From the NCBI RefSeq assembly GCF_002994745.2, contig NC_037092.1:15243501-15307500 (forward strand): a stretch of 64,000 bases of DNA. The letters run 5' to 3'. The DNA comes from Rosa chinensis (lineage: Eukaryota > Streptophyta > Magnoliopsida > Rosales > Rosaceae). The notes beneath the pieces are model-generated. The model was not told the DNA's origin. It searched no databases and was given only the letters and a program-made list of their open reading frames with translations. This document shows positions 33,255-47,783 of the stretch, one piece after another. Numbering within the stretch: position 1 is the stretch's first letter; every line of letters begins with the position of its first letter. The translations under genes and the position numbers were made by a program.

Positions 33255-33912
33255 TAGTTCACCTAGCATTACTCAATTCTAAGTTAATCCAAGCCAAGTT
33301 TCTCACCTTCCATTATCACTTTAGCTAACTTCAAGGAAAAACTCTCATATTTGCATGAAACCAGCTTAATAAAATTTCACATAACTTCAAACTTTTGGAG
33401 TCTTTAGCTTTGAAAATTAAAAAACAATACAATTTGGTGGTCGGATAATGTTTTTGACCCTTGTATAACGGATTATAGATTATAATGCAATGCATTTATA
33501 ATATGGTTGCGGTTATAATAGAGAAAGTTATGAGGTTGGAAGTTCTTGAAGTAGAAATTTGTAATTGCTGTATCACCTTGAAATTCTTATTTATTATTGC
33601 TTCAGTCTCTGAGTTGATATATATTGATGCATTAGCTTTTTCAAAAAAATAATAGTTCAAACAAAAAATCTTCATCTTGCTTTCGGTTTTTCAAGAGATC
33701 ATTGAGATAGCCTGAATGCCAATAATATATATAAAAGCAACATTCTCTAATAGAATGAATTAGAGGAAGATTTTAAAACAAAATAAATAAATATATGACA
33801 GGTGAAATGCATTGAAAGTACAGTGAAAGAAATGACTTGCGATTCAAGCAAGAGAATTGCTGCTGATCAAAATAATGAAAAGCATTTATACAGTAATAAC
33901 CTAAGTAAACGT

Positions 33913-34030
33913 CATTTCGGCGCCGCTTGCTTGTGTTTTAATTTTTTGTTTATTTTCAGTTATTGCATGTCATCCAAATTTCGAAGATGGAAAGAAGCAA
34001 AAGATCCAAACCAGCAGTGCCTATAAATAC
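33913..34030 (+). promoter_or_regulatory. Core promoter of the broken polygalacturonase
   Basis: TATAAATA at 34022-34029, about 140 bp before the ATG. A CATTTCGGCGCCG block at 33913-33925 is shared with the intact paralogue's promoter (42871-42880) at a similar distance to TATA, in otherwise diverging sequence. Confidence 0.65.
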
Positions 34031-34071
34031 AGTTAATTCAACTTCCTCACCACTACATCCTTCACTCCAAC

Positions 34072-36319
<2,248 letters not shown>

Positions 36320-36657
36320 GCTAAGATGGAAACACAACTCCTCATATTGGTTTGAATCTCATGGAGTAAACAAGGAAATGAAGAATTCGTCCTCCGCAAA
36401 ACAAAAGAAGATTATACTATAGGAAGATTATAATTAGTTTAGTGTGTTAATGGCCTGAATGAAGCAGTTGCAGCTTTACTGCTTGAGCCTGTGGCATTGG
36501 CCGCCTATTGGGTGTTCTTGGACTCTTGGAGCCTGGCCTTGCAAATTTGCTATTTAATTTAGATTGTCCAAAGTTCAAAGTGATCAACCCCTTCTTGGTG
36601 TTTGTATCATGTACTGTAGTATAAGACTTAGTGTGGTTATCGATATACGTGCAATAG

Positions 36658-36854
36658 TAATATAAACCTCTTGATTAGATATGAGACGTGTGTTTGTTAC
36701 TTTGTTCGATCTCGTTTTACATTTAAGTACGTAAAGGTCGAATTGCGTCAACTATTGAAAACAATTATGGAAAAGAACTAAAGAAGCAACTTGGGTAAAG
36801 ATAAGGCGGAAAAAACTCTTTCAAAATGAGCTAGTTAGCCGAAAGCATATCAGT
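36658..36854 (+). repeat. Long direct repeat, left copy
   Basis: 197 bp from TAATATAAACCTC to GCATATCAGT, nearly identical to 39523-39733. It lacks a 14-bp CAAAGTAAACAACC stretch present in the right copy. It lies in the 3' flank of the broken polygalacturonase. Confidence 0.95.
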
Positions 36855-39177
36855 CGAATTTCACCGACACACATCACATATTTATCAAATCATGTCATGT
36901 AATTCTTGAGTAAAAAGACTATCTTATCATTCCAAAATCTAATGGTTCTAAATTATTTTGGTTTTCATCTAAAAATAAAATATATTATTTTGGTTTTTTT
37001 TTCTTTTTCTTTTTTTCGTTATATATATAATTATATATATATATATATATATATAATTCGTCAAAAAAAATTATATACAAATATGTGTTTGTGTGTATAA
37101 ATATATATATATATATATATTAATGTCATAATTCTAACCCACAAATTTTTTAAAAAAAATTTGCTTAAAAAAAAGTCAAATTTAAAATTGATTCCACAAA
37201 AAATGGAAAGAAAACATATTAATATCTTAATTATAACCCATCAAATTTGGTAAATTGAAGTAATATTCAACTCTTTTAATAAATGAATTTAATAAAATTA
37301 ATGGAAGATTAGTTTACCTTACACTAACAAGTTAATTAGAAAAGTCAAAAATTAAATTGGATCCACAAAAATGGAAACAAAATGTATTGAAATCGTAATT
37401 AAAACCTACGAAATCAGGTAATTGAAGACGTAAGAAAATATCATTAATAAATTGAATTGATAAAATTCTAGATTCGATCATTTCAAAATTTCTCGATAAT
37501 TTAATATTGTCTCATCCAAACGCAACATTAGGAAGTGTTCCTTAAAGGTCAAGTGAGACTTCATTAATACAACTGTTCGTTTATTTTTACATGAAAAAAC
37601 AATTGTAATGTTATTAATACTATGTAGAAATTCAATGAACAATAGGTGTATAACACAGCAATAATCAAAGAAAAAGTGCAATTAAGGAAGGTGTAAAATA
37701 GAAGTCATCGTCCACATTAACATTAAAGTCAACTAACATGTCTTACACGAACAAATAAGTAATAAGTAGCTAATAATAAGCCAGTAAAGTTTACTGGAGA
37801 CTTTTCCCTAATTGCATATTTACACTGAAGTAGAAATCATCATCCACACTGAAATTTAAAGTCAGCTAACATGTCTTACAGTAACAAATAAGTATTAAGT
37901 AGCCAATGATGAGCTAGTACAGTTCACTGGAGACCTTTACCTAATGGCATGTTCACACTTAAATAGAAGCTATCATCTACTGAAACTGAAAGAGCTAACA
38001 TGTCTTGCACGAACAAGTAAGTATTAAGTAGCCAATGATGAGCTAGTAAAGTTTACTAAGGATCTTTTCCTAATAGCATAATTACACTAAAATAGAAGTC
38101 ATCATCCACATTGTCTTACAGTAACAAATAAGTACTAAGTAGCCAATAATGAGCTAGTAAAGTTTACTGGGGACCTTTTCCTAATGACATAATTACACTA
38201 AAATAGAAGTCATCATCCACACTAAAATTTAAAGTTAGCTAGCATGTCTTACACGAACAATAAGTACTAAGTAGCTAATAATGAGCCAGTAAAGTTTACT
38301 AGAGACCTTTCCCGAATGGCATATTCACACTAAAATAGAATCCATCATCCATTGAAACTTAAAATAAGCCAGTGTGTCTTGCACGAACAAGTAAGTACTA
38401 AGTAGCCAATAGTAAAGTTCAACGAGGAATATTTCCCTAATAACATATTCACACTAAAATTGAAGCCATATATCATTCACATTGAAATTGAAAGTCAGCT
38501 AAGTACTAACATGTCTTATACAAACAAAAAAGTACTAAGTAGCTAATAATGAACGAGTAGAGTTCACTGGGAACTTTTTTCTAATGACATATTTACACTA
38601 AAATAGAAGCTATCATTCACATTTAAAAATCATTATTGTCTATTGAAAAATTTGGGATCAACAAAACAAGTATACTTTCAAAAATTAATTTCCTCATATG
38701 CAATATATTGTATTCCATATTAAGCAATTTCTTTTCAGATATCAACTTCCGAATCAATTTAGATATCTAGGTTTTCAATCACCAGATTCTATGAGTTAAA
38801 ATTACGATTTAAATACATTTTCTTTCCATTTTTGTGAATCCAATTAATTTTTGACTTTTCAAATTAACTTGTTAATGTAAGGTAACTAATCTTCCATTAA
38901 TTTTATTTATTAAAAGATTTAAATATTACTTTAATTTACCAGATTTCATGGATTATAATTAAGATATTAATATATATATATATACACACACACCACATTC
39001 ATTCTCCATCGAAAATATATAAATTTTTTGGACGAATTATATATATACACCCATACTTTTTTTTGAATATGTATAATGAAAAAAAATCCAAAATAATGAA
39101 AAAGAAAGAAAGGAAAAAAAAACCAAACAATATTTTTTTTAGAAGAAAGTCAAAATAATTTAGAGCCTTTATATATT

Positions 39178-39210
<33 letters not shown>

Positions 39211-39522
39211 TTTGACGAATTATAGATAAATAAATATATATATATATATTCACAAAAATATATAAATATAATTTTTTTTAGACGAATTATATATATATAT
39301 ATGATAAAAAAAGAAAAAGAAAAACATAAAATAATGTATCTTTTAAAAAAAAAAGCTAAAATAATTTAGAGCCATTAGATTTTGAAAAGATAAGATAGTC
39401 TTTTTATTCAAGAATGACATGACATGATTTGACAAATTAGTGAGATGTATAGGTGACATGACTTGACACCTAGGATTGAGGCCACAAATCTTAGGCCTCA
39501 TTGAGGCCCTATATCATTGCCC
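36855..39522. mobile_element. Long-inverted-repeat element with minisatellite core
   Basis: Arms of roughly 570-640 bp (36860-37430 against 38790-39435) are inverted complements, including CAAATCATGTCATG, AAAAAGACTATCTTATC and CTAATGG-TCTAAATTATTTT blocks. The right terminus ends GAGGCCCTATATCATTGCCC, an end type seen in plant MULE-like elements. The left arm lacks the outermost ~70 bp. Arms contain several (TA)n runs. No coding sequence is present. Confidence 0.75.
37700..38620. repeat. ~115-140-bp minisatellite, seven units
   Basis: Units begin with GAAGTCATCATCCAC-like sequence (about 37701, 37833, 37966, 38094, 38208, 38338, 38462) and contain AACATGTCTTACA, AAGTACTAAGTAGC and GTAAAGTTTACTGG. 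Units are diverged and vary in length. Confidence 0.85.
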
Positions 39523-39733
39523 TAATATAAACCTCTTGATTAGATATGAGACGTGTGTTTGTTACTTTGTTCGATCTCGTTTTACATTTAAGTACGTAAA
39601 GGTCGAATTGCGTCAACTATTGAAAACAATTATGGAAAAGAACTAAAGAAGCAACTTGGGTAAAGATCAAAGTAAACAACCAAGGCGGAAAAAACTCTTT
39701 CAAAATGAGCCAGTTAGCCGAAAGCATATCAGT
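39523..39733 (+). repeat. Long direct repeat, right copy
   Basis: 211-bp partner of 36658-36854. Together they flank the long-inverted-repeat element as if they were an oversized target duplication. Confidence 0.95.
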
Positions 39734-39967
39734 TTATGGTCGAAATAAATCACGAGGTTGCCATATAATGCATGTAATTACAAAAAGTTTCTAGTCGCAT
39801 ATTTTAACTTCATATATCTTACTGGGGGCTCCAATTGGATTCACAGGCCATATATGAATTCAAAGTTAGTTGTTATACGTACATGCATGTGACAATACCA
39901 GATTAGTTATGAGTTTAGTGTGATTCTATCCCATTGTATATGATGGGAGAGGATTCTAACTAATATA

Positions 39968-40874
39968 CAGTGGTGGATCCAGGATTGGAACCTTGGACGG
40001 GCTGGATTTCTTAAACAAAAAAAAAAAGAAACAAGTACCTTGGAAAGCAATAAGCATTAGATTGTAGCTACTGTAATTATGCTGTCTAGAAGTACTTTAC
40101 TTCCATCCTGCACAACAGCACAAGATCACATACATAGATGCACCGATGCACACACGAACAACAAATTAAAACAAAGAAACCCCGAATCAGCCCACAACAG
40201 CACAAGATCACATACATAGATGCACTGATGCACACATGAACAACAAATTAAAACAAAGAAATCCCGAATCAGCCCACAGCCTACCTGATTTCCTCATTTC
40301 CAGTCTGCATTCTGCAACCTTCATTCTTCAATCCCCAATTTCCAGTTCAGACTTCAGAGCCCTAAATCCCTAATTTCAACAAAATCCCCAATTTTACTGA
40401 ATCAAATCAATAACAAATCGGTTTGATTAAGAGGAACTAGATTCAGAATCAGATAGCGAGAGAAAAAGAAAGAGTACCTGGTGTAGTCGGAGATGGAGAG
40501 TTGGAGACGAGTCAGACGACGAAGTCTAGTGGTGAAACTTCGAATAGGCCGTAGATCGGTAGATCCGTAGTCGATGAGTGGACTAGTGGAGTCGGGAAAG
40601 CTGGCTGAGCCGCAGGTGGCGAGAGGAGGAGGAAGACCGAGAGAGTCCGTCGCCTAGTCTCGATGAGTGAGAGTCCGTAGCGGGAGAGAGTGACTAAGTG
40701 AGAGTCCATCGCCTAGCCTCGATGAGTGAGAGTCCGTCGCGGGAGAGAGTGACTGAGTAGCGATGTCCCGTCGCCTAGTCTCGATGAGTGAGAGTCCGTC
40801 GCGGGAGAGAGTGGGCGATGTCTCGATGAGACCGAGGTTTTGCAGCGAGACTGGGCGATGTCTGGACAAACCCC

Positions 40875-40911
<37 letters not shown>

Positions 40912-40991
40912 ATATAGCTAATTTTTTTTTTGGGCTTCAAAATCTTGGACGGGCTCAAGCCCGTCCTAGTCTGTGAATGGATCCGCCCCTG
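39968..40991. mobile_element. Non-autonomous hAT element with 8-bp TSD
   Basis: Starts CAGTGGTGGATCCAGG and ends GGATCCGCCCCTG, with the exact 8-bp duplication CTAATATA (39960-39967, 40992-40999), the hAT hallmark. Matching inner ends contain CTTGGACGGGCT. Inside: an 82-bp tandem duplication (40111-40275), three ~60-bp GATGAGTGAGAGTCCGT units (40640-40850) and a ~32-base poly-A run (40879-40910). No transposase is present. Confidence 0.88.
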
Positions 40992-41501
40992 CTAATATAT
41001 ACTTGATAAATTGAAATCAATAGCTAGCTAGTACATGTTCTCACAATTACACTATAAATATGTCTAGTCTTGCCCAATTGAGAAATTGCTATAAGGTTAT
41101 TGAAGAGAGTAGAACATCGGTCTGAGAAAATCATCTACAGAATCAAACGGAAGAAGTTTGACCTCAAGTTTGCTGAGTAATTGTTTTATAATACTGAAAT
41201 ACTATGTGGTATTGTTATGTGGTGGTATGAGTCAATATATTTTCGTCGATTTCAATGAAGTGGATAAAAAAATTATATTAAAGAGACTAATCAGATAAAA
41301 ATAATTTTTATAAGGATCAATTACATTAACCTGGATCGTACAATAATTTTATGAGTTTACTAGAACTTAATTAATTGGGTTTTTTTTTTTCTCTGGAAAT
41401 GTAATTGGGTCTTTTGTTGTTTGATTGGGAGTACTCATACATATAAACACGCACGCATCACGCATGGTTGAACTTTAAATTGGTTACAGTGTTTTCGGTT
41501 G

Positions 41502-41580
41502 GCCATGCAATGGTACGTTGCTAGTGGGAAGTTGAATATATTACACCGTATGCCTAATTTATATATATATATATATATGC

Positions 41581-41612
<32 letters not shown>

Positions 41613-41664
41613 ATGCAATAGTACGTTGCTAGTGGGAAGTTGAATATATTACACCGTATGCCTA

Positions 41665-41718
<54 letters not shown>
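41502..41718. repeat. 108-bp tandem duplication with (TA)n tails
   Basis: Two copies of GCCATGCAAT-GTACGTTGC through CCTAATTT followed by long TA runs (41502-41609, 41610-41718). Confidence 0.93.
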
Positions 41719-41722
<4 letters not shown>

Positions 41723-41725
41723 ATA

Positions 41726-42500
41726 AGCCTAAAGGTCAACAATAATCACATGGCCACAAACAAAACAAAATTCCCAGGAACTAGCAACCCTAGTTTAATC
41801 CATATCCTTCATCCTTATTCTAATTGGCAAATGAGTCAATCATATGAACATGTATTTATGGTGTGCCACGATCATTATGTACTATTCCTTCTACATTAGC
41901 TGGTCTTTTAAATGCATGTATCCAAAATCTTTTCCAGCATGTTATTCAAATGCAAGAAACATATATATCAATCAGCTCAACTCTATATGAAGTCCACCAA
42001 CAAAATTCCCACGTATATATAATTAGTTGGACGCTTGAGACGCCTAAAATCATGCCGTACACTCATGGAAGCAAATCGCGCAAAAGTTCCTTCTTACATT
42101 TTTTTTTTTTTTTAGAATAGTTCCTTCTTACATTTGATCGTACCAAAATAATAAAATGAAAAATAAATTCATGAATTACTCAAATTTTTATCAATTCTTT
42201 ACAGTTTCTTCAGTTACAAGTTAAAGCTAGAGACAAGCGCTTTTAGTCTTTAATTAGATGGTTCCAGAGTTTTGAAGTATTATTATACAATAATTATTTT
42301 TATGAACAATAATGTTTCTTTATACAGTAATTTTCTTAGAGACAAGGAATTAATGTGCTTCTGTTGGCCAAGAAATAAGAATATGGGGTTGTGATTCGCC
42401 GACGCTTGAATCTTGCATAATGTCTGATAGGGACATTGGGATTAATGCATGGAAAAATATCAGGAGAAGCTAGCCTATCCCTGAACACTCAAGTAGTGTC
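41726..42500. other. Upstream region of the intact polygalacturonase
   Basis: Non-coding. Segments match 20280-20400 (41859-41945), 29657-29690 (42046-42077), 30137-30210 (42369-42430) and, for the first part (AAGCCTAAAGGTCAA, AATCACATGGCC), 45946-45975 downstream. It is the compact version of the promoter region that is scattered at the broken copy. Confidence 0.6.
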
Positions 42501-42870
42501 TCATGTAAGTAAATAGTGAATTAATTTTCTTTTGCAATATTAAGAGTTCAAAAAAGTACTCTAGCTTTTCCGTTCAAGAGAAATCTTACCGAGCTCTGTA
42601 CTTCTATAACTGAAATGGTCAACTTCTGTACTCATTCACTATCTATGGTTTTTACAAGAGATAATTACAATACTATAAAGCATGAATGACAATTGAAGGC
42701 TTTCTTAATTCGAAGAAGTTTGAAACGGGACGAATAAAAGTACGAAAAGAAAGATGCAGTGAACCATGATTGAAGGAAATGATCCTTGTTGTTCAAGCAA
42801 GTGAATCAAACACATGTCATAAAGTCATTTTGCAAACTGCAATATACAGTAAAAACCTAAGTAAAAGTGA

Positions 42871-42977
42871 TTTCGGCGCCGGCGCATGCTTGCGTTTTAA
42901 TTTCTGTCATTGCATGTTATCAAAATTAATTCAAGATTGAATAAAAAGAAAAAAATCAAAACCAGCTGCTATAAATA
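42871..42977 (+). promoter_or_regulatory. Core promoter of the intact polygalacturonase
   Basis: TATAAATA at 42970-42977, 88 bp before the start codon, preceded by the conserved TTTCGGCGCC block at 42871-42880. Confidence 0.7.
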
Positions 42978-43064
42978 CACCTCAAACCATTTCAACTCCA
43001 ACCATACCACCACATCCTTCACTCCTTCAACTCATTAACCAGCCAAGCCTCTCTCTCTCTCTCA

Positions 43065-44690
43065 ATGGCGAATCCCAGAAGCCACATTTTTCTCTCACTC
43101 CTCTTTTTCTTCATAAACTCCTATGTCTCCACTGCAGCTACTTACAACGTGGCCGATTTAGGAGCCAAACCAGACGGCCAGACCGACTCAACCAAAGCCT
43201 TCCTTTCTGCATGGGCCGAAGCTTGTGCCTCGGCCAATCCCTCGGTTATTTATGTCCCGGCCGGAAGGTTCTTGCTTCGCAATGCAGTCTTCAGCGGACC
43301 ATGTAAAAACATAGCCATCACATTTCGCATTGCCGGCACACTCGTGTCCCCGTCGGATTACCGAGTCATAGGAAATGCCGGTAACTGGCTTTTGTTTGAG
43401 CATGTGAATGGGATTACAATCTCGGGTGGAATTCTTGATGGACAAGGCACTGGTCTGTGGGATTGCAAAGCCAACGGCAATAGTTGCCCCAGCGGAGCAA
43501 CTGTAAGTTACTTGAGGTTTTTACTCTTTTGCTTGTGAGAATTTCAAAGGTCAACCTAGATAGCATTACGTGTTTAGAATCGTGTAAATCACACAAATAT
43601 CCCGAATTATCTTCTATATATTATTAATGTGTGGACTATTGCAGACGCTTGGGTTTTCCAACTCCAACAACATTGTCGTGAGCGGATTGACCTCCCTAAA
43701 CAGCCAAATGTTTCACATAGTCATCAACGGCTGCAACAACGTGAAAATGCAAGGTGTTAGGGTTTCTGCCTCCGGTAACAGCCCAAACACCGACGGAATC
43801 CACGTCCAACAGTCCTCGGGCGTCACTGTTCTCGACTCTAAAATTGCAACCGGTGACGACTGTGTCTCAATTGGTCCTGGAACCACTAATTTGTGGATCG
43901 AAAACATTGCATGTGGACCAGGCCATGGTATCAGGTACGGAGTAATATCTTCCATGATCAGCAGTATTAATTAAACCTAATCAAAGTTTACATATATAAC
44001 ATTGCAAATATAGAGGCTATACTTCAATCTTAGATTCATTACTAGTTCTTTTTAAATATCTGCTCTCTGAATTTAGCAATGGTTTGGTTGGTGTAGCATT
44101 GGAAGTCTAGGCAAGAACCAGCAGGAGGATGGTGTGCAAAATGTAACAGTGAAAACTGTTACATTTACTGGTACTCAAAATGGTGTGAGAATTAAATCAT
44201 GGGGGAGACCTAGCACGGGCTTTGCCAAGAACATTCTTTTCCAACACGCTGTGATGGTCGATGTCCAAAATCCTATCATCATTGATCAAAATTACTGCCC
44301 TGGCAAGAAAGGTTGTCCTGGTCAGGTAAGTTATCAATCAATCACTTATGGTCTTACGTAAATCAAGTTACAGTTAAGTTTGGTTCCCCAATTATCGTAC
44401 AAAATCTAACGATTTCAATGTTTTCTTTTCTTGTTTGATAAAATTGCCATTGAATTGCTTTATTTGAATAGGTTTCGGGAGTTCAAATTAGCGATGTGAC
44501 ATATCAAGACATCCACGGGACATCAGCAACAGAAGTTGCGGTGAAATTCGACTGTAGTTCAAAGTATCCTTGTAACAAGATCACATTGAATGATGTGAAG
44601 CTCAATTACAAGAACCAAGCGGCCGAAGCTTCATGTAGCCATGCCGGTGGAACGGCTGAGGGTACGGTTCAGCCTACAAGTTGTCTGTAG
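43065..44690 (+). CDS. Exopolygalacturonase (GH28), intact
   Basis: Exons 43065-43502, 43645-43934, 44097-44325 and 44472-44690 give 391 residues, normal for plant exopolygalacturonases. The enzyme hydrolyses galacturonic acid from the ends of demethylated pectin in the cell wall; this clade is often pollen-expressed. A signal peptide (residues 1-24, ending STA) directs secretion. All four family-28 motifs are present: NTDG at 194-197, GDDC at 216-219 (catalytic Asp pair), GHG at 239-241 and RIK at 274-276. Cys pairs and a short SCL tail close the protein. Every intron is GT-AG and phases agree with the broken paralogue, so the two are tandem duplicates about 9 kb apart. The 3' flank shares TTGGGTGTTCTT and GGAGCCTGGCCTTGCAAATT with the other copy. 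Confidence 0.95.
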
Positions 44691-44899
44691 GGATGCAGTT
44701 TGAATCTAATTAAACTATATAGAATTATACATAAAATTAAATAATAGGAAAATTCCTTTGTAAGTTTTAAGTGTGATATATAGGTCAATGGCCTAAATGA
44801 AGACGTATGTAGTTGCTTGAGCCTGTGACATTGACCACCATTGGGTGTTCTTATTGGAGCCTGGCCTTGCAAATTTGCTAGTTGATTAATTAACGTTGT

Positions 44900-46092
44900 A
44901 AGAGATCAATGTGAGATTAAACCTATTGATTTGAATTTTTGTTTGCTTAATCTTTTGTTACGTACTTTTTAAAGAAGCATGTACGTCCAGTATGAAACCA
45001 CAAATGATAGTCCCCAAAACAAAAGCTGAAGCAAAAAAGAAATTAACAAGCAGTCCAAAAGAGACCAATTAATCTACTAATTAAGCCAAGCAAACTGATA
45101 TGAATCAGAAACCTAATTTACTAAGACCCTAAATATATTATTTCTTAAAGCCGACTTTTTTCTGTTTTTTGTTAGTTTCATAATAACAATAGCAGAACAA
45201 AACAACTAAAAGAAAACAAGAAAGCTCCATATAGTTTACCTTATTTTTAAAGTTACACATTTTCGGTACAAGATATAGTTTATGGTGTTTTTTTTTAAGT
45301 AGATTTACTTTATGGTCAAGATGATTGGTACGTTTCCCATAGAGTGATTGTGTAGTACTGAATAAGATGAGTAATATACATATGCTAGCTAGCAAGTAGG
45401 GTGCATAACTATGTACCAGCAAACATATACCAAATAAATTTGAGAAGATGTTTCAAAGAAAGATGCCTCTTGCCACAAAAAAAAGAAAAAAAAGAAGTAA
45501 GATGCGCGCCTAGGTTGCAATGACGTAAGTGTTGGATGGGAGTATTACATTGATTTTTTTTTTTTTTTCCTGCCAAGGCAATTCGAGCTATTTGACCACT
45601 CCCAGCCTATCTTTATAAGATAGACTGCTTCATCTGTATACATGTATGTTTTCAGATAGTAAAATTATTGATTTTAGAGTACAAATATGATTGGCAAAAA
45701 CGTGAGTAACTATAATATTTTTTCTTATTCTTTAGTTAGATACTATATATATACTATGAGAGTTCGTATGTTTTACGTGAGCGCACAATAAGTCAAAAAC
45801 TAGAACCACAATGTATTTTTGGTGTCCACATTTCGTCAAAATTTTTGATATATACATACATGCACACAGTTTTTTGTTGGCGAAAGCTAGTTGAATTATG
45901 TCTTGAAGTACCTAACCCCATACTGATATGTTGCTGTGCGTATGAAGCCTAAAGGTCAAAACTAATCACATGGCCATGGATGCCGGCCTCCACAAATAGA
46001 TTTGCCTGAAACAGGGAATCCCTGAAACATGCAATTCTAGCGAATCCATAAGTAAATATTCAATCATTGATTGAACGTGTACTTATGGTATG
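44900..46092. other. Intergenic; start of a third upstream-region copy
   Basis: Mostly unremarkable AT-rich DNA. From 45946 to 46092 it repeats the beginning of the polygalacturonase upstream region (AAGCCTAAAGGTCAA ... TACTTATGGTATG), cut off by the hAT-like element. Confidence 0.55.
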
Positions 46093-47783
46093 TAGGGATG
46101 GCATTTGTATCCATTGGGTATTACCCATCTAATAATAATTTGCGGGTAATATCCATCAAATAATTTGCGGGTATGGGTATTTACCCACCCATTTCTAAAT
46201 GAGTAAAATCCATACCCACCCATTTACCCATTTTCAATTTGGGCAGTTTTTTTTTTTTTTTTCTATTTTCAATCTTTTCAGTTTTTTTCCTTTCCTTTTT
46301 TGACAAAAATATTTTTTTTTATTCTTTCTATTTGCATAGTCAATTGAGTATTTCAAATGCTTGAGACATTGTTTAAGAAAGAAATTTTTGGTTTAGTCAT
46401 GAGGAAGCAATAAGTTTAAAATAAATATTTATTTCCATAAAACAATTTTCACAACTTGGCGATTAAATGTAAAATAATAAAATTGGGTTCGTAAATGAAC
46501 CATGTGAGATTTACTCACCTCAAAATCCCACTACATCTTCTCTAACAGCCAAAATCACAAAATCACAAATGATCGTTCAATGCAATTCCGTCAAGCACCT
46601 AATCACATACGGTCTCAACTTAGCATACAAATCACAATTATACGATGATCCAACGGTTGGATCCTCATGGATCACCTTTTGAATCATCTTTTCACAATTA
46701 AACGATGATCCAACGGTTGGATCATCCCAGATTGCCTTTAGAATCATCCTCACAAACTAATACGACGATCCAACGGTCGGATCCTCACGGATCGCCCTTA
46801 GGATCATCCTCTCAAAATTATACGAAGATCCAACGGTCGGATAGTCCCAGATCGCATGTAGAATCATCCTCACAAACTTATACGACAATACAACGGTCGG
46901 ATACTCACGGATCACCCTTAGGATCATCCTCTCAAAATTATACTAAGATCCAACGGTTAGATCGTCCCAGATCGCATCATCCTCTCAAAATTATATGAAG
47001 ATCCAACGGTTGGATCTTCCCAGATCGCCTTTAGAATCATCCTCTCAAAATTATACTAAGATCCAACGGTCGGATCCTCACGGATCGCCCTTATGATCAT
47101 CCTTTCAAAATTATACGAAGATCCAATGGTTGGATCGTCCCAGATCACCTTTAGAATCATCCCCACAAAATTATACTATGATCCAACGGTCGGATTCTCA
47201 CAGATCGCCGTTAGGATCATCCTCTCAAAATTATATGAAGATCCAACGGGCGGATCCTCATGGATAGTCTTTTGAATCGTCTTTTCACAATTATATGATG
47301 ATCAAACGGTCGGATTCTTATTCGAGACCACACAAAGTCATCAGAACACTTCTACGATCAATATATCAAATCTACAAGTTGATCGGACGGCTTGATCCTC
47401 ACGAATCAAACCGTGAGGATCAAGCCCCATTTATGCCAATATATCGAAACTAAATTTCGTAACAATTTTAACTACATACCAAAATCCACCACGTTCTCAA
47501 CCCTAGATGCCGGAGTAGCCGATCTCCGGCCAGATTGCTGGGTTGAAAGGAGAGAGAAGAATCAGACAGAGAGCAGAGAAGAATCGGAGAGAGAAGAGAA
47601 GTGAATAGAGTTTGAGTATTGGGTAAATTTTATGTACCCGTGGGTAATACCCATGCCCACCCGTTTCTATAATGGATATTTTATAAAATACCCATACCCA
47701 CCCAAACTTCATAAATGGGTACTCATACCCATAAAAAAAATACCCACGGGTACCCATACCCATGGGTTAAAATGTCATCCCTA
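46093..47783. mobile_element. hAT-like element with repeat-rich core
   Basis: Ends TAGGGATGGCATTT and AAAATGTCATCCCTA are inverted complements. Both subterminal zones carry many GGGTA/TACCC words (ATGGGTACCCAT type) in opposite orientation, as in plant hAT-type non-autonomous elements. An exact 8-bp duplication is not visible. The core is a 60-bp minisatellite. No transposase is present. Confidence 0.7.
46644..47320. repeat. 60-bp minisatellite with alternating A/B units
   Basis: About twelve units, each with GATCCAACGGTCGGAT. Units alternate between a CCTCACGGATCGCCCTTA form and a GTCCCAGATCGC form over much of the array, giving a 120-bp higher-order period. One unit is short (about 51 bp). 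Because 60 is divisible by three, open frames persist without implying a protein. Confidence 0.92.

Larger units (their letters stand above)
32204..33286. mobile_element. Large TIR element (MITE-like) hosting another MITE
   Basis: The left tip TTGAGTAATGCTAGGTGAAC matches the complement of the right tip (33259-33281). Inner inverted blocks around CCACCTTAGGTGGCAGCTTA (left about 32252) and its complement (right about 33010-33030) confirm the fold. The core holds poly-C, (CA)n and A/G-rich sequence. A clean target duplication was not found. A left-arm-only copy is in duplication unit A (31351-31610). Confidence 0.65.

Noticed and set aside
37700..38620. CRISPR-like array of repeats
   Set aside because: Units are long, diverged, contiguous and within a plant transposon. 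There are no spacers.
46705..46998. 97-aa repeat protein in the 60-bp minisatellite
   Set aside because: A repeat length divisible by three keeps any frame open; no start context or homology.
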